DNA from: Acidovorax carolinensis
GTDB taxonomy: Bacteria; Pseudomonadota; Gammaproteobacteria; Burkholderiales; Burkholderiaceae_C
NCBI RefSeq assembly: GCF_002157145.1
Contig: NZ_CP021361.1
Location: 1,426,001 to 1,490,000, forward strand
DNA: 64,000 nt
Reading direction: 5' to 3'
In this document: positions 8,280-17,738 of the stretch, in pieces
Layout: each line of letters opens with the position of its first letter
How positions within the stretch are numbered: the first letter of the stretch is position 1
The notes under the pieces: generated by a model
What the model saw: only the letters and a program-made list of their open reading frames with translations
What the model was told of the DNA's origin: nothing
The model's database searches: none
Translations under genes and position numbers: made by a program

Positions 8280-8837
8280 CTACAACGACATATTGTCGTG
8301 CGACAGCACGGTCTTTTTCACATGCACCGAGATGATGGCCACCACTTCGTCGGGCTTGGCCGGGCGCAGCAGCTGCTCGGACTCGACCGACACCTTGGTG
8401 ACCAGCGAGTCGTCTTCGAGCAGGCAAAAGAAGGGCAGGGGGGCTGGCTCCTGGGGCAGCTCGGCGCGGCCCTCCATGGCGCCGCGCGGCACGCGCAGGC
8501 CGTCGAGCAATGTTTTGAGTCGGTTGTCGATGTCTCCGCCATCGGTGATGAGTGTGCCGCGCGGCTGCTGGCGAAACAGCAGCACCGAAAGCTCGGCATA
8601 CAGGTCCAGCCGCTGGGTGACCAGGGGCGCAAAAAGCAAGCCGCCTTTTTCCACGATGACGGAGACACGGTCCGGTGGAGCCGGATGGGCCAGCAGCCGG
8701 CTGGCGGCTTCTTTGAGCGGGCGCTCCTGCCACAGGCGTTGCAGTTGGGGATGCAGGGCGCGGCGGATTTCCCACTTGTGCGAGGACTTGGCGCCCTGCC
8801 CGTGCAGGGGGCCTTCGTAGATCAGGCGAAATTCCAT
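8280..8837 (-). CDS. Possible RusA-like Holliday-junction nuclease
   Basis: Starting at the ATG at 8837 gives 185 residues beginning MEFRLIYEGPL; an open extension to 9005 looks non-coding. A central GGDIDNRLKTLLDGL motif places Asp, Asp, Lys and Asp as in the RusA active site (DxDNxxK...D). The N-terminal YEGPL strand also fits a RusA-type fold, and the rest of the sequence is unfamiliar to me. RusA enzymes cut Holliday junctions and are mostly phage-borne, so a stand-alone chromosomal copy would be unusual. I infer the function from one motif; hypothetical protein is the safe label. Confidence 0.5.
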   Translation of the reverse strand: MEFRLIYEGPLHGQGAKSSHKWEIRRALHPQLQRLWQERPLKEAASRLLAHPAPPDRVSVIVEKGGLLFAPLVTQRLDLYAELSVLLFRQQPRGTLITDGGDIDNRLKTLLDGLRVPRGAMEGRAELPQEPAPLPFFCLLEDDSLVTKVSVESEQLLRPAKPDEVVAIISVHVKKTVLSHDNMSL

Positions 8838-9014
8838 GGTGGTCCGGGTTGTCTGTGCAAGCGTGGCGACGGCGCCTGTTGCCATTATGGGCAGAGCACC
8901 AGGGCTGAAAATGTCTGCGGCTGGCGCATAAAGCTGCTCCTGTGGGCTGTGTGGAGTATTCTCTGACTGGTCTTTTCCAGGCTCTGCCTGCCACCCGCCT
9001 CTCACTCATCCACT

Positions 9015-9736
9015 GTGCCTGCTGCCGCCTTCGACATCTCCCGTATCCGTGCCGTCACCCTGGATCTGGACGACACCCTGTGGCCCATCTGGCCCACCAT
9101 CACTCGGGCCGAGGCGGTCTTGCTGCACTGGCTGACCGAGCAGGCCCCGCCACCGCGGCCTTGTTTTCCGACACCACGGCGCTGCGCGCCATCCGCAACC
9201 AGATGGTGAGCCTGCGCCCCGACCTGCAGCACGACCTGAGTGCGTTGCGCCGCGAGTCCATTCGCCTGGCCCTTACCCAAGCCGGGGATGACGCGGCACT
9301 GGCCGAGCCCGCGTTTGACGCGTTCTTTGCCGAGCGCCAGCGGGTGGAGCTGTTTGACGACGCCCACGCCACCCTGGCCTTCCTGGCGCAGCGCTACCCT
9401 GTGGTGGCAGTGTCCAATGGCAATGCCGATGTGCACCGCGTGGGCATTGGGCACTATTTCAAGGCCAGTATCAGCGCCCAGGAGTTTGGTGTGGCCAAGC
9501 CCGACCCGCGCATCTTTCACGCCGCCGCCAGTGCCATGGGGGTCGCGCCCCATGAAGTGCTGCATGTGGGGGATGACGCGACGCTCGATGCGCTGGCGGC
9601 CATCACGGCCGGCATGCAGGCAGTGTGGCTGAACACCGCGCAAAAGGCCTGGCCCCACGACACACCGCCCCATGCCACCGTCTCCAGCCTCACCGAGCTG
9701 TGCCGTTTGCTGGATGGCCCGGTGGCGCTCCCTTAA
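9015..9736 (+). pseudogene. HAD-family hydrolase, one frameshift
   Basis: The first ~45 residues from a GTG at 9015 contain HAD motif I, DLDDTLWPIWPT. The rest (from ATAALFSDTTALRAIR to the stop at 9736) continues in another frame, with motif II VSNGNADV, the motif III Lys in GVAKPDPRIF and motif IV HVGDDATLD. The frames rejoin if one G is added in the GCCCCG/CC run near 9144-9151, giving about 240 residues, normal for phosphoglycolate-phosphatase-like HAD enzymes. All four motifs are otherwise intact, so a sequencing error is as likely as a true mutation. The substrate cannot be predicted. Confidence 0.75.
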
Positions 9737-9757
9737 CCCGCTTTGCCCGATAAACCG

Positions 9758-10600
9758 ATGCGTTTTACCCCGCCCCCATTGCCCGTCGTCCGAACCATCG
9801 GGCTGATGCAACCGCTGGTATGGCTGGCCCTGGGCTGGCGCGACATGGCGCGCGCCGGCTGGATCAGTTTTGCCCACGGCCTGGCCATGACGCTGCTGGG
9901 TGCCGTCATCATGGCCGTGGCATACAACCGCTTCTGGCTGCTGGCCGGTGCGCTTTCGGGCTTTCTGGTGGTGGCGCCCGTGCTGGCCACCAGCCTGTAT
10001 GCGCTGAGCCGGGCGCTGGAGCGGCGCGAGCCGGCCAACACCGCCATGGTGCTGAAAACCTGGCTCAACTGGCAAAACAGCCACGTCAACAAGTGGGGCA
10101 ACGACTATTGGTGCATGGTGCAGTTCGGTGCCTTGCTGGCGCTGGCCGCCACCGGCTGGGTGTTGACCTCGGCGGCCCTGATCACCCTGCTGGCCCCGGT
10201 GCCCATCGAGACGCCGCGTGATTTTCTGCAGCATGTGGTGCTGGCCAGCGAGGGCTGGCTGTTTGAGCTGTGGCTGGCGCTGGGCAGCCTGATGGCCGCG
10301 CCCATATTCATGTCCAGCGTGGTGGCCATGCCCTTGCTGCTGGACCGCCGCGCCAGCCTGCGCCAGGCCATCCTCACGAGCTGGCTTACGGTGCTGGCCA
10401 ACCCGGTGCCGATGGCACTGTGGGCCGCGCTGATTCTGGGCTTTACCCTGCTGGGTCTGGGTTCGTTGTTGCTGGGAATGATCGCCGTCATGCCCATGCT
10501 GGGCCATGCCAGCTGGCACGCCTACCGCGACCTGGTGGATGCATCCAGTCTGCCGCTGCGCGAATCGTACCGGGGCCCCGCCCAAGGGGGGAAGCTGTGA
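9758..10600 (+). CDS. DUF2189 multi-pass membrane protein
   Basis: The 280-residue protein starts at ATG 9758 (a TTG at 9743 is possible). It has about six hydrophobic segments, for example GLAMTLLGAVIMAVAY, FGALLALAATGWVLTSAALITLL and LWAALILGFTLLGLGSLLLGMIAV. The WRDMARAGWISFAHGL segment and the C-terminal PMLGHASWHAYRDLV are typical of DUF2189 inner-membrane proteins of unknown function. Its stop overlaps the start of the DUF2788 gene (GTGA), implying translational coupling. Confidence 0.8.
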   Translation: MRFTPPPLPVVRTIGLMQPLVWLALGWRDMARAGWISFAHGLAMTLLGAVIMAVAYNRFWLLAGALSGFLVVAPVLATSLYALSRALERREPANTAMVLKTWLNWQNSHVNKWGNDYWCMVQFGALLALAATGWVLTSAALITLLAPVPIETPRDFLQHVVLASEGWLFELWLALGSLMAAPIFMSSVVAMPLLLDRRASLRQAILTSWLTVLANPVPMALWAALILGFTLLGLGSLLLGMIAVMPMLGHASWHAYRDLVDASSLPLRESYRGPAQGGKL

Positions 10601-10809
10601 TTTTTGGTTTCACCGAAGCGCAGATTTCGGGCTTCTTCCTCACCTACGGGGTGGGAGCTTTCATTCTGTACATGATTTTCATCATCGGGCAGCTGGCCTG
10701 GTCATCGAAGGCCGGGCGGTTTGGCACCTTTGTGCTGTTCCTGGGGCTGGGCGTGGGCTTTCTGGGCTTTCTGGCCAAGGTGGTGATCCAGTGGTGGCTG
10801 GAGAAATAG
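10597..10809 (+). CDS. DUF2788 small membrane protein
   Basis: This 70-residue protein starts at a GTG overlapping the previous stop and has a strong Shine-Dalgarno (AAGGGGGGAAG) just upstream. It has two hydrophobic helices: FFLTYGVGAFILYMIFIIGQLAW, and a second starting GTFVLFLGLGVGFLGFLAKV. This is the pattern of the DUF2788 family (about 70 residues, function unknown). Co-translation with the DUF2189 gene suggests the two membrane proteins work together. Confidence 0.8.
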   Translation: MIFGFTEAQISGFFLTYGVGAFILYMIFIIGQLAWSSKAGRFGTFVLFLGLGVGFLGFLAKVVIQWWLEK

Positions 10810-10871
10810 CGGCGCCGCCCGCCGGACCACGGTCTTGGGCCCGGCGCCGATAGCCATGCAGGCTGCGCAGC

Positions 10872-11879
10872 TCAGTCGGGCTTGACCTTGGCGCGCAGCA
10901 GCACCTTCTTCCAGCGCGCCTGTTCGGCTGCGATGAACTGCGCAAACTGTGCGGGCGTGCCGCCAATGGCTTCCGCCGCGTCGCCATTGAGGCGCTTGAG
11001 CGATTCCGGTGCCTTGACGGCCTTCATGGTTTCGGCGGCGAGCTTGTCCAGGTGTTCCTGCCGCAGGCTGGCGGGGGCCAGCATGCCATACCACTGCGTC
11101 ATCTCGAAACCGGGGAAGCCCTGTTCGGCCACGGTGGGCACGTCGGGCAGTTGCGGCAGGCGCTGGGCCGAGCCCGTGGCGATGCAGCGCACCTTGCCAG
11201 CCCGGATGAACGGCAACATGGCGGCGGCGCCCACCGCGGCGGCGTCAAGCCGGCCCGAGAGCAGGTCGGTCACCATGGGGCCGGTGCCGCGGTAGGGCAC
11301 ATGCAGCATGAAGATCTCGGCCGTCATCTTGAGGTATTCGAACGCCAGGTGCCCCGCGCTGCCATTGCCCGCCGAGCCGTAGCTGAGCTTGGCCGGGTTC
11401 TTTTTGGCGTAGGCAATGAACTCCTTGAGGTTATTGGCCGGCACATCGGGGTGCACCACATACAGGCTGGGCACCTTGGCCAGCAGGCTCACGGGCTTGA
11501 AATCCTTGTTGGCGTCGTAGGGCAGCTTGTCGAAGATGAAGGGGTTCACCGCCAGCGTGCCGATGTGGCCCAGGATCAGCGTGTGCTGGTCGTCTGCGCG
11601 GGCCACTTCCGACATGGCGATGTTGCCTGCAGCGCCCGGTTTGTTGTCCACAAAAACGCTCTGGCCCAGCGTCTTGGAGAGCTCGGCGGCGGTGGAGCGG
11701 GCCACGATTTCCGAACTGCCGCCCGGTGCAAAGGGCACCACAAAACGCACCGATTTGCTCGGCCACGCGGCCTGGGCCCATGAGGCCGCGGGCAGCAGGC
11801 CGCCCAGGGCCATGGCGCCGCTGGCGCTCAGCAACCGACGGCGATTGGGTGCAAGGTACTTGGGGTTATCTGAATGCAT
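10872..11879 (-). CDS. Bug/TctC-family periplasmic solute-binding protein
   Basis: From ATG 11879 the protein has 335 residues; an upstream in-frame start at 11903 is less likely. A Tat-like signal (NRRRLLSASG, hydrophobic core, AWA) is followed by the TctC fold hallmarks VRFVVPFAPGGSSEIVAR and DNKPGAAGNIAMSEVARA. Such proteins bind carboxylates in the periplasm for tripartite tricarboxylate transporters. No tctA or tctB lies nearby, as is usual for the many orphan Bug proteins of Burkholderiales, so the ligand cannot be named. Confidence 0.88.
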   Translation of the reverse strand: MHSDNPKYLAPNRRRLLSASGAMALGGLLPAASWAQAAWPSKSVRFVVPFAPGGSSEIVARSTAAELSKTLGQSVFVDNKPGAAGNIAMSEVARADDQHTLILGHIGTLAVNPFIFDKLPYDANKDFKPVSLLAKVPSLYVVHPDVPANNLKEFIAYAKKNPAKLSYGSAGNGSAGHLAFEYLKMTAEIFMLHVPYRGTGPMVTDLLSGRLDAAAVGAAAMLPFIRAGKVRCIATGSAQRLPQLPDVPTVAEQGFPGFEMTQWYGMLAPASLRQEHLDKLAAETMKAVKAPESLKRLNGDAAEAIGGTPAQFAQFIAAEQARWKKVLLRAKVKPD

Positions 11880-12016
11880 GGACTGTTTTCCGTTCAATGG
11901 CACATACGGTATGCGGGTGGTGCGATGGTGCCCGGTGTGGCTGTCGAAATGCTGTCAGTAATATGGGTAGTTTCCCGGGGTGGGCACGCTACGGCCTCTA
12001 CCGGTCGCAACGCAGC

Positions 12017-13366
12017 TCAGGTGGCTGACAGGCAAGCCGCCACGGCCGTACCGCTGAGCACGGCGCCTTCAAGCGTGGCAGGGTAGGGGCCTTGCACATA
12101 GTCACCGCAGGCAGTCAGCCCCGGCAGCACCTGCATGCCGGGCCGCTCCAAGCCGGGGGTGCAGGCAAAGGTGGCGCGCTTTTCCACCACGGTCTGCACG
12201 GGCTGCAAGGCGGGCAGCGCGAGCTGCGCGGCGGCCTGCTGCAGCACTTGTTGTTCGACGCGAGCGCGATCGCCATGGCTGGCGCTGACCACAAAGGCCA
12301 GCAGCCCGTGCTGGCCGTCGAGCTGGCCCCGGTCGAACACAAACTGCGCGGGGTGCTGCGCCGTGTTGCGCAGCGCCAGCATGGGCCGGTGCAGGCTGGC
12401 GCCGAGGGCATGCGCGTAGACGGTGGTGATGGCTTCAAAGCGCAGCGCGTTGGCCGCCTTGCTCCAGCGGCTGGCGTGTGTTGTTCCGTCCAGTCCGCAC
12501 AGTCGGTCCAGCCCGGGCAGGTCTGCCAGGCCCTGCACCAGGCGGCTGGCCTCCCAGGAAGGGCAGGCCAGGGTGATTTGGTCAAACACCTCGCGCGTTG
12601 CGGGGTCGTCGGCGCTGTCGCCGGTGCACACCGCCTGCCAGCGTCCGCCCGGCACGGGCTGCAGGCGTTGCACGCGTTGCCCGGTGACAACCTGGCCGCC
12701 GGGGCGCTGCAGCCAATGGGCCGCAGCCTGGGGGAATAGCGCCCCCAGATCGACGCGCGGCAGCAGCAGGTTGGAGCCGCCCCGGCCGCTGAACAGGCTG
12801 TCCTGCAGCACGCGCAAAAAAACCTGGCCGCTGGCTTCACGCGCCGGTGTGTTCAGGGCCGATACGCACAGTGGGTCGATGAACTCGGCCATCAGGCGCG
12901 GAGTGAGCGGCGCGCACAGCTCGGCCACCGAAGTCTGCGGCGCGCAGCGAAAACCGCGCAGCTGCCAGGCGGTAGCCGTGCGCAGCAGCGCCAGCTTGTC
13001 CCGCCAGTGCCACCCCTGGGCGCGGGCAATGCCCAGCAAGGCATCCAGCGGCGGCGGCAGGTCGGGCAGTTGCAGCCCCTGGCCATCGGGAAACTGCAGC
13101 GTGAGCGGCAGGCGCAGCAGGGCCGAATGCGTATCGACCCCCACCAGCCGCATCAGGCGCAGGCTCTCGGCATAGGCGCCAATCAGGATGTGCTGGCCGT
13201 TGTCGAGGCTGACGGGTGTGCCGTCAGGCAATGTGGCTGGCACGGCCCGCGCACGGCCGCCCACGGTGCGCGCCGCCTCGAACACCGTGACCTGGCGGCC
13301 TGCCTGCTGGTGCCCAATGGCAGCCGCCATGCCCGCCCAGCCCGCACCGATGACGGCCACTTTCAT
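12017..13366 (-). CDS. hpnE: Hydroxysqualene dehydroxylase-type FAD desaturase HpnE
   Basis: The 449-residue protein opens with an FAD-binding GAGWAGMAAAIGHQQAG motif and the GGRAR motif of amine-oxidase/phytoene-desaturase-like flavoproteins. The C-terminal TACGDYVQGPYPATLEGAVLSG block is typical of HpnE. HpnE reduces hydroxysqualene to squalene, the third step after HpnD and HpnC. hpnD lies upstream on the same strand with 166 bp between them; hpnC is 4 kb away. A downstream cyclase (shc) is not in the window, so the final product (hopanoid or otherwise) cannot be told. Confidence 0.9.
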   Translation of the reverse strand: MKVAVIGAGWAGMAAAIGHQQAGRQVTVFEAARTVGGRARAVPATLPDGTPVSLDNGQHILIGAYAESLRLMRLVGVDTHSALLRLPLTLQFPDGQGLQLPDLPPPLDALLGIARAQGWHWRDKLALLRTATAWQLRGFRCAPQTSVAELCAPLTPRLMAEFIDPLCVSALNTPAREASGQVFLRVLQDSLFSGRGGSNLLLPRVDLGALFPQAAAHWLQRPGGQVVTGQRVQRLQPVPGGRWQAVCTGDSADDPATREVFDQITLACPSWEASRLVQGLADLPGLDRLCGLDGTTHASRWSKAANALRFEAITTVYAHALGASLHRPMLALRNTAQHPAQFVFDRGQLDGQHGLLAFVVSASHGDRARVEQQVLQQAAAQLALPALQPVQTVVEKRATFACTPGLERPGMQVLPGLTACGDYVQGPYPATLEGAVLSGTAVAACLSAT

Positions 13367-13470
13367 ACCTGAATATCCACGAAATCAACGAAAGAACTGG
13401 GCGCGCACCACTGGCGCGGCCCAAGGCCAGGGCCACTGTGGAACCGGCTTTGCCGGGCCACTGGTGGCGT

Positions 13471-13503
13471 CCCCCTTCCCGCGCGCAGCGCGAGAGAAGG
13501 GGG
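13471..13503. repeat. GC-rich intergenic hairpin
   Basis: CCCCCTTC...CGCGC and GCGCG...GAAGGGGG pair around a short loop between hpnD and hpnE. The strong hairpin may stabilise or attenuate the message. It resembles mobile intergenic repeats of Comamonadaceae, but only one copy is visible here. Confidence 0.5.
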
Positions 13504-13532
13504 AAGCGGCGCAGCCGCACAGGGGGTTGTAC

Positions 13533-14390
13533 TCACATTCTGCCCAGCGCCTGCACCTTCCACGCCAGCCAGAACTTGCGCAGCGGCGTGAGGCGGATGC
13601 GCTGGTGCAGCACCTGAAAGTTCTCGTGCTCCACCTCGCGCAGCAGCGTGCGGTAGATGCTGGCCATCATCAGGCCGGGCTTTTGCGCGCGGCGGTCGGC
13701 ATCGGGCAGCAGGGCAAAGGCCTCGTCATAAAGGCGGTGCGCACGCTCGGCCTGAAAGCGCATCAGCGCGGTGAAGCGGTCGGAATACTGGCGTTTCAAA
13801 ATCTCGTGCGCCTTCACGTCAAACTGCTGCAGCTCGCTGACCGGCAGGTAGATGCGGCCCAGCATGGCGTCTTCGCCCACGTCGCGGATGATGTTGGTGA
13901 GCTGAAACGCCAGGCCCAGCCGGTGGGCGTATTCGGTGGTGCGCGCATCGGTCTGGCCAAAAATGCGCGCCGCCACTTCACCCACGATGCCCGCCACCAG
14001 GTGGCAATAGCCCTTCAGGCCCGCAAAGTCGAGGTAGCGGGTCTGCTCCAGGTCCATGTGGCAGCCGTCAATCACCGCCTGCAGGTGGCGTTGCTCAATG
14101 CCGTAGTCAAAGGTGTGCGGCATCAGCGCCTGCATCACCGGGTGCGTGGGCTGGCCGGCAAAAGCCTTGGCCACCTCTGCTTGCCACCAGGCCAGCTTGG
14201 TGCGGGCCACGCCGGGGTCGCTCACCTCATCGACCACATCATCCACCTCGCGGCAAAACGCATAAAACGCCGTGATGGCCGCGCGGCGCGGCGCGGGCAG
14301 AAAAAGAAAGGCGTAATAAAAGCTGCTGCCCGAGGCCACGGCCTTTTGCTGTACGTACTGCTGCGGTGTCATGGGGCGAGATTGTCCCAT
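13533..14390 (-). CDS. hpnD: Presqualene diphosphate synthase HpnD
   Basis: The 285-residue protein carries the squalene/phytoene synthase motifs: FYYAFLFLP near the N-terminus, the first Asp-rich motif in FCREVDDVVDE, and the second in NIIRDVGEDAMLGRIYLP. HpnD joins two farnesyl diphosphates into presqualene diphosphate, using Mg2+ held by those Asp residues. An internal Met at 14372 is an alternative start; neither has a clear ribosome site. It lies just upstream of hpnE, its pathway partner. Confidence 0.92.
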   Translation of the reverse strand: MGQSRPMTPQQYVQQKAVASGSSFYYAFLFLPAPRRAAITAFYAFCREVDDVVDEVSDPGVARTKLAWWQAEVAKAFAGQPTHPVMQALMPHTFDYGIEQRHLQAVIDGCHMDLEQTRYLDFAGLKGYCHLVAGIVGEVAARIFGQTDARTTEYAHRLGLAFQLTNIIRDVGEDAMLGRIYLPVSELQQFDVKAHEILKRQYSDRFTALMRFQAERAHRLYDEAFALLPDADRRAQKPGLMMASIYRTLLREVEHENFQVLHQRIRLTPLRKFWLAWKVQALGRM

Positions 14391-14691
14391 GGCGCACAGC
14401 GCCGGCTGGGGTGTCGGGGTTTGGGATGTTTTTGGCTTCTAGCGCTTGCTGAGTAAGCGTAACAAGCTACTATTTTTATAGTGTCATCGGAGCGGGCGTC
14501 GTGGTGCCAACGCCGCTCCTTCTTCTGTGGCCTCTTTGCGCGCAACCCGGCGTGGTGGTTGTCGCTGTCTTCCGGGTGTGCAGCGTCGTAGCCGTTCGGG
14601 TGCCGGTGCCTGCGCTGACCAGGTGGGTGCTTTGTCTCGGTGCGTCATGCTGGGCTGCAGGCCTTGGGGCAGCGTGCCCCCGGGGCACTCC
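14391..14691. other. Gene-free spacer with repeat
   Basis: This 301-bp stretch between hpnD and the binding-protein gene has no supported gene. It holds the family repeat at 14429-14483; the remaining ~200 bp show no feature I recognise. Confidence 0.5.
14429..14483. repeat. Comamonadaceae-type intergenic palindromic repeat, copy 2
   Basis: The core AGCGCTTGCTGAGTAAGCG is followed by an AT-rich tail (CTACTATTTTTATAG), the same order as the copy at 6516-6571. It lies upstream of hpnD on the opposite side from hpnE. Confidence 0.7.
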
Positions 14692-15843
14692 TCAGTGGCG
14701 GAATTTTCCTTCGCGGGTCACGATGGCCAGGTCTACCAGCGACAGGCCCGTGTGGTTGCCGTTGCGGTAGCTCACCTTCAGGCCGTCGATCTGGAGGTCG
14801 GCGTCCTTAAGCCCCGCGACGAAGCTGTCACGGGTGGGGTTGGGCCCCGCGCGGCGCAGGGCTCCCACCAGCGCGCGGGCGGTCATGTAGCCCTCCAGGC
14901 TGCCGTATGAAAAGTCTTCCTTGGGCTTGTAGGCCTTGAAGGCTTCCTGGTAGGCGCGGGTGATCGCGGTCTTGCGCTCCCAGGGGCTGGGCATCACCTG
15001 GGCAAAGATCATGTTGTGCGCCAGAGGCCCCAGGTGCCTGGCCAGCTGGGCAGAGCCCGAGTTGACGCCATAGAACTGGGTGGAAAGCTGCTGTTCGCGC
15101 GCTTTGCGGATGATCTTTTCATACGTGCCGGTGCTGCCATGGTTGAACACCATCTGCGCGCCACTGCTGGCGATCTGTTTCACCACGGCGTCGATGCCCG
15201 CGTCATTGATGTCAGATTTGAACGGCAGGTCGGCCGCCAGCTCCAGTCCGAGGGGCTGGATGATCTTGCGCACGTTGGCCAGGTGCTCCTGCCCCACCGC
15301 CGAATCCGAGCGAAGGAAGGCCACGCGAGTCATGCCCAGGTTTTTTGCGTGTTCTAGCAGTGCGCGGAATTCCTCCTTGTGCTCGGCGCGCACGGGAAAG
15401 ACCAGCGGCTGGTGCGGCGCGCGGAATGTGGGGGAACCTGCCATGGGGCCAAAAAAAGGCACTTTGAGCTCGTTGGTGACCTGCATCACCGCATTGGACG
15501 GCCCACCTTCAATGGAGCCGAACACCATGAAGACCTTGTCTTTTGTAATCAGCTCGCGGGCGTTGGCCTCTGCCTGCGCGGGCTTGTTGTCGTCATCCAG
15601 CACCTTGACGACGACTTTGCGCTCGAAAACGCCACCCTGGCGGTTGACCTGCGCGAGATAGGCCTGGACACCATCGAGCACGGCGACGCCGTAGTCGTTT
15701 TTGCCGCCCTGCAGCGTGATGGTCTGGCCAATCAGGAGTTGTTGGGCCGTGACGCCGTCTGCGGCGTGAGCGCTGGGAAATGCCAGCACAGTGGCCATGA
15801 CAGCCGAAAGGAATCCGTGACGAATCGATGTATTGATGTTCAT
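14692..15843 (-). CDS. LivK-like ABC transporter substrate-binding protein
   Basis: The 383-residue protein begins with a signal peptide (cleavage near AHAAD). A type I periplasmic binding fold follows: LLIGQTITLQGG, GVQAYLAQVNRQGGVFER, and the central VFGSIEGGPSNAVMQV. It belongs to the branched-chain amino acid/amide-binding family (LivK, PF13458 type). No permease or ATPase genes are adjacent, so it is an orphan receptor of unknown ligand. It sits between sdaA and hpnD on the same strand and splits the squalene genes. Confidence 0.88.
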   Translation of the reverse strand: MNINTSIRHGFLSAVMATVLAFPSAHAADGVTAQQLLIGQTITLQGGKNDYGVAVLDGVQAYLAQVNRQGGVFERKVVVKVLDDDNKPAQAEANARELITKDKVFMVFGSIEGGPSNAVMQVTNELKVPFFGPMAGSPTFRAPHQPLVFPVRAEHKEEFRALLEHAKNLGMTRVAFLRSDSAVGQEHLANVRKIIQPLGLELAADLPFKSDINDAGIDAVVKQIASSGAQMVFNHGSTGTYEKIIRKAREQQLSTQFYGVNSGSAQLARHLGPLAHNMIFAQVMPSPWERKTAITRAYQEAFKAYKPKEDFSYGSLEGYMTARALVGALRRAGPNPTRDSFVAGLKDADLQIDGLKVSYRNGNHTGLSLVDLAIVTREGKFRH

Positions 15844-16097
15844 AGTGAATTTCTATTGCATCGCGATTTTACGAAGCTCCAGTATCCCCCGCCGGTGTCT
15901 GGCATAGACAAGGACGGGCAACGCGAAACAGCCGACAGGTCCCATCCATCCATCCATCACGATGGTCAAAGCGAAGAAATCCATGAACCCTGTGAAGCCA
16001 CTGTCAGCATGGGTGCCGCCATCGGCCGGGGCTGCATCCGCCGCACCCTGCTGAAAGGGGCAGGACATTGACCAGATAGGCAGCCTGCTTAACTGCC

Positions 16098-17520
16098 TCA
16101 GCACTCGACCACGTTCACTGCCAGGCCGCCGCGCGAGGTTTCCTTGTATTTGGCTTTCATGTCGGCGCCGGTCTGCATCATGGTCTTGATGACCTTGTCG
16201 AGCGAAACCACATGCTGGCCGTCGCCGCGCAGGGCCATGCGGGCGGCGTTGATGGCCTTGATGGCGCCCATGGCGTTGCGCTCGATGCAGGGGATTTGCA
16301 CCAGGCCGCCCACGGGGTCGCAGGTCATGCCCAGGTTGTGCTCCATGCCGATCTCGGCAGCGTTTTCGATCTGCTCGGGCGTCCCGCCCATCACGGCGGC
16401 CAGGGCGCCGGCGGCCATGGAGCAGGCCACGCCGACCTCGCCCTGGCAACCCACCTCGGCACCCGAGAGCGAGGCGTTTTCCTTGTAGATGATGCCGATG
16501 GCGCCCGCAGTGAGCAAAAAGGTGGCGATGCCGTCGTCGTTGGGCTTGCCAGCGCCCTGCAGAAAGTTGACGTAATAGTGCAGCACGGCCGGGATGACGC
16601 CCGCCGCGCCGTTGGTGGGGCCGTCACCACGCGGCCACCGGCGGCGTTTTCTTCGTTGACGGCCATGGCGTACAGGTTCACCCAGTCCAGCATGGCGAGC
16701 GGGTCGCGCAGCGCGGCCTCGGGGTGGCTGCTGAGGCTTTTGTGCAGCTCGGCGGCCCGGCGGCGCACCTGCAGGGGCCGGGCAATGTGCCGGTGGCGGC
16801 ACAGCCGCGCTGCACGGCACCCGCCATGGTCTGCCAGATGGCCATGAGCTGGCGGCGCACTTCAGCGGCGCTGCGCCAGTGCTGCTCGTTGGCGGCCATG
16901 AGCTGGGCCATGGACAGGCCTGTGGCGTGGCATTGCGCCAGCAGTTCGGCACCGGTGCGAAATCGGTAGGGCAGGCCCTGGCCGTGGCCTGCGGCGTCAG
17001 GTTGCGCGGTGGCGGCGGCGTTGAGCACGCGCTGGCCTGCCGCGTCGATCACAAAGCCGCCGCCGACCGAGTAGTACTCGCGGACCGCGATTTCTTCGCC
17101 CTGCGCGTTGAAGGCGTGAAAGCACAGGCCGTTGGGGTGCAGCGGCAGGCTTTTGCGGCGAAACAGCAGGTGGTCTTTTTCGATGAACGGCACGCGGTGC
17201 TCGCCCAATAGGGCCAGCGCCCCGCTGCTGCGGATCTGCGCGATGGTGGGCGCGATCTGCTCGGGGTCGATATGGTCGGGCTCGTGCCCGGCCAGGCCCA
17301 GCAGCACGGCGCGGTCGGTGCCATGGCCCACGCCGGTGGCAGAAAGCGAGCCAAACAGTTCCACGGTGACGCCGTGCACCGCCGCCAGCCCCACGGTGGC
17401 CTGCAGGTGGCAGGCAAACTGGCGCGCGGCAATCATCGGCCCCACGGTGTGCGAGCTGGAAGGGCCGATGCCGATCTTGAAAAGATCGAAAACGCTGACG
17501 GGCAGGGTAGGTGTGGACAT
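16098..17520 (-). pseudogene. sdaA: L-serine ammonia-lyase, two frameshifts
   Basis: The N-terminus from ATG 17520 reads SVFDLFKIGIGPSSSHTVGPM, the typical serine dehydratase beta domain. The frame breaks near 16770 and again near 16624. Between them lies [11 protein letters not shown]...[14 protein letters not shown]; afterwards [14 protein letters not shown] continues to the end with iron-sulfur Cys residues in [15 protein letters not shown] and [14 protein letters not shown]. Each break is repaired by adding one C in a C run, giving about 474 residues, the normal length. SdaA deaminates L-serine to pyruvate and ammonia using a 4Fe-4S cluster. All expected motifs are present, so the breaks may be sequencing errors. 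Confidence 0.88.
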
Positions 17521-17623
17521 GGTTGCGAGGCTAACCGGGCTACAGGGCCGCAGCATGCTCGCAATCCCTGCTGGTGGGGTGTGGCCGGGGGTGCAACCCT
17601 GGCGGCAGGCAGGTCGATTGCTT

Positions 17624-17667
17624 CAACTTTTATAGCTGCTATCGCTTGCTGGTTAAGCGCTAGCGAC
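17624..17667. repeat. Comamonadaceae-type intergenic palindromic repeat, copy 3
   Basis: An AT-rich part (ACTTTTATAGCTGCT) precedes ATCGCTTGCTGGTTAAGCGC, so this copy is the reverse complement arrangement of copies 1 and 2. It lies between hpnC and sdaA. Confidence 0.7.
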
Positions 17668-17738
17668 TGTTCTTGCTTGAAACCATGCGGGCTGGGCGCA
17701 GGGGTCTGTCAGACCGTCTTGCCGCCCATGAATCTTTC

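Noticed and set aside
9140..9160. Programmed frameshift in the HAD gene
   Set aside because: There is no slippery heptamer or downstream pseudoknot apparent, and similar single-base losses in nearby genes point to sequence error or mutation.
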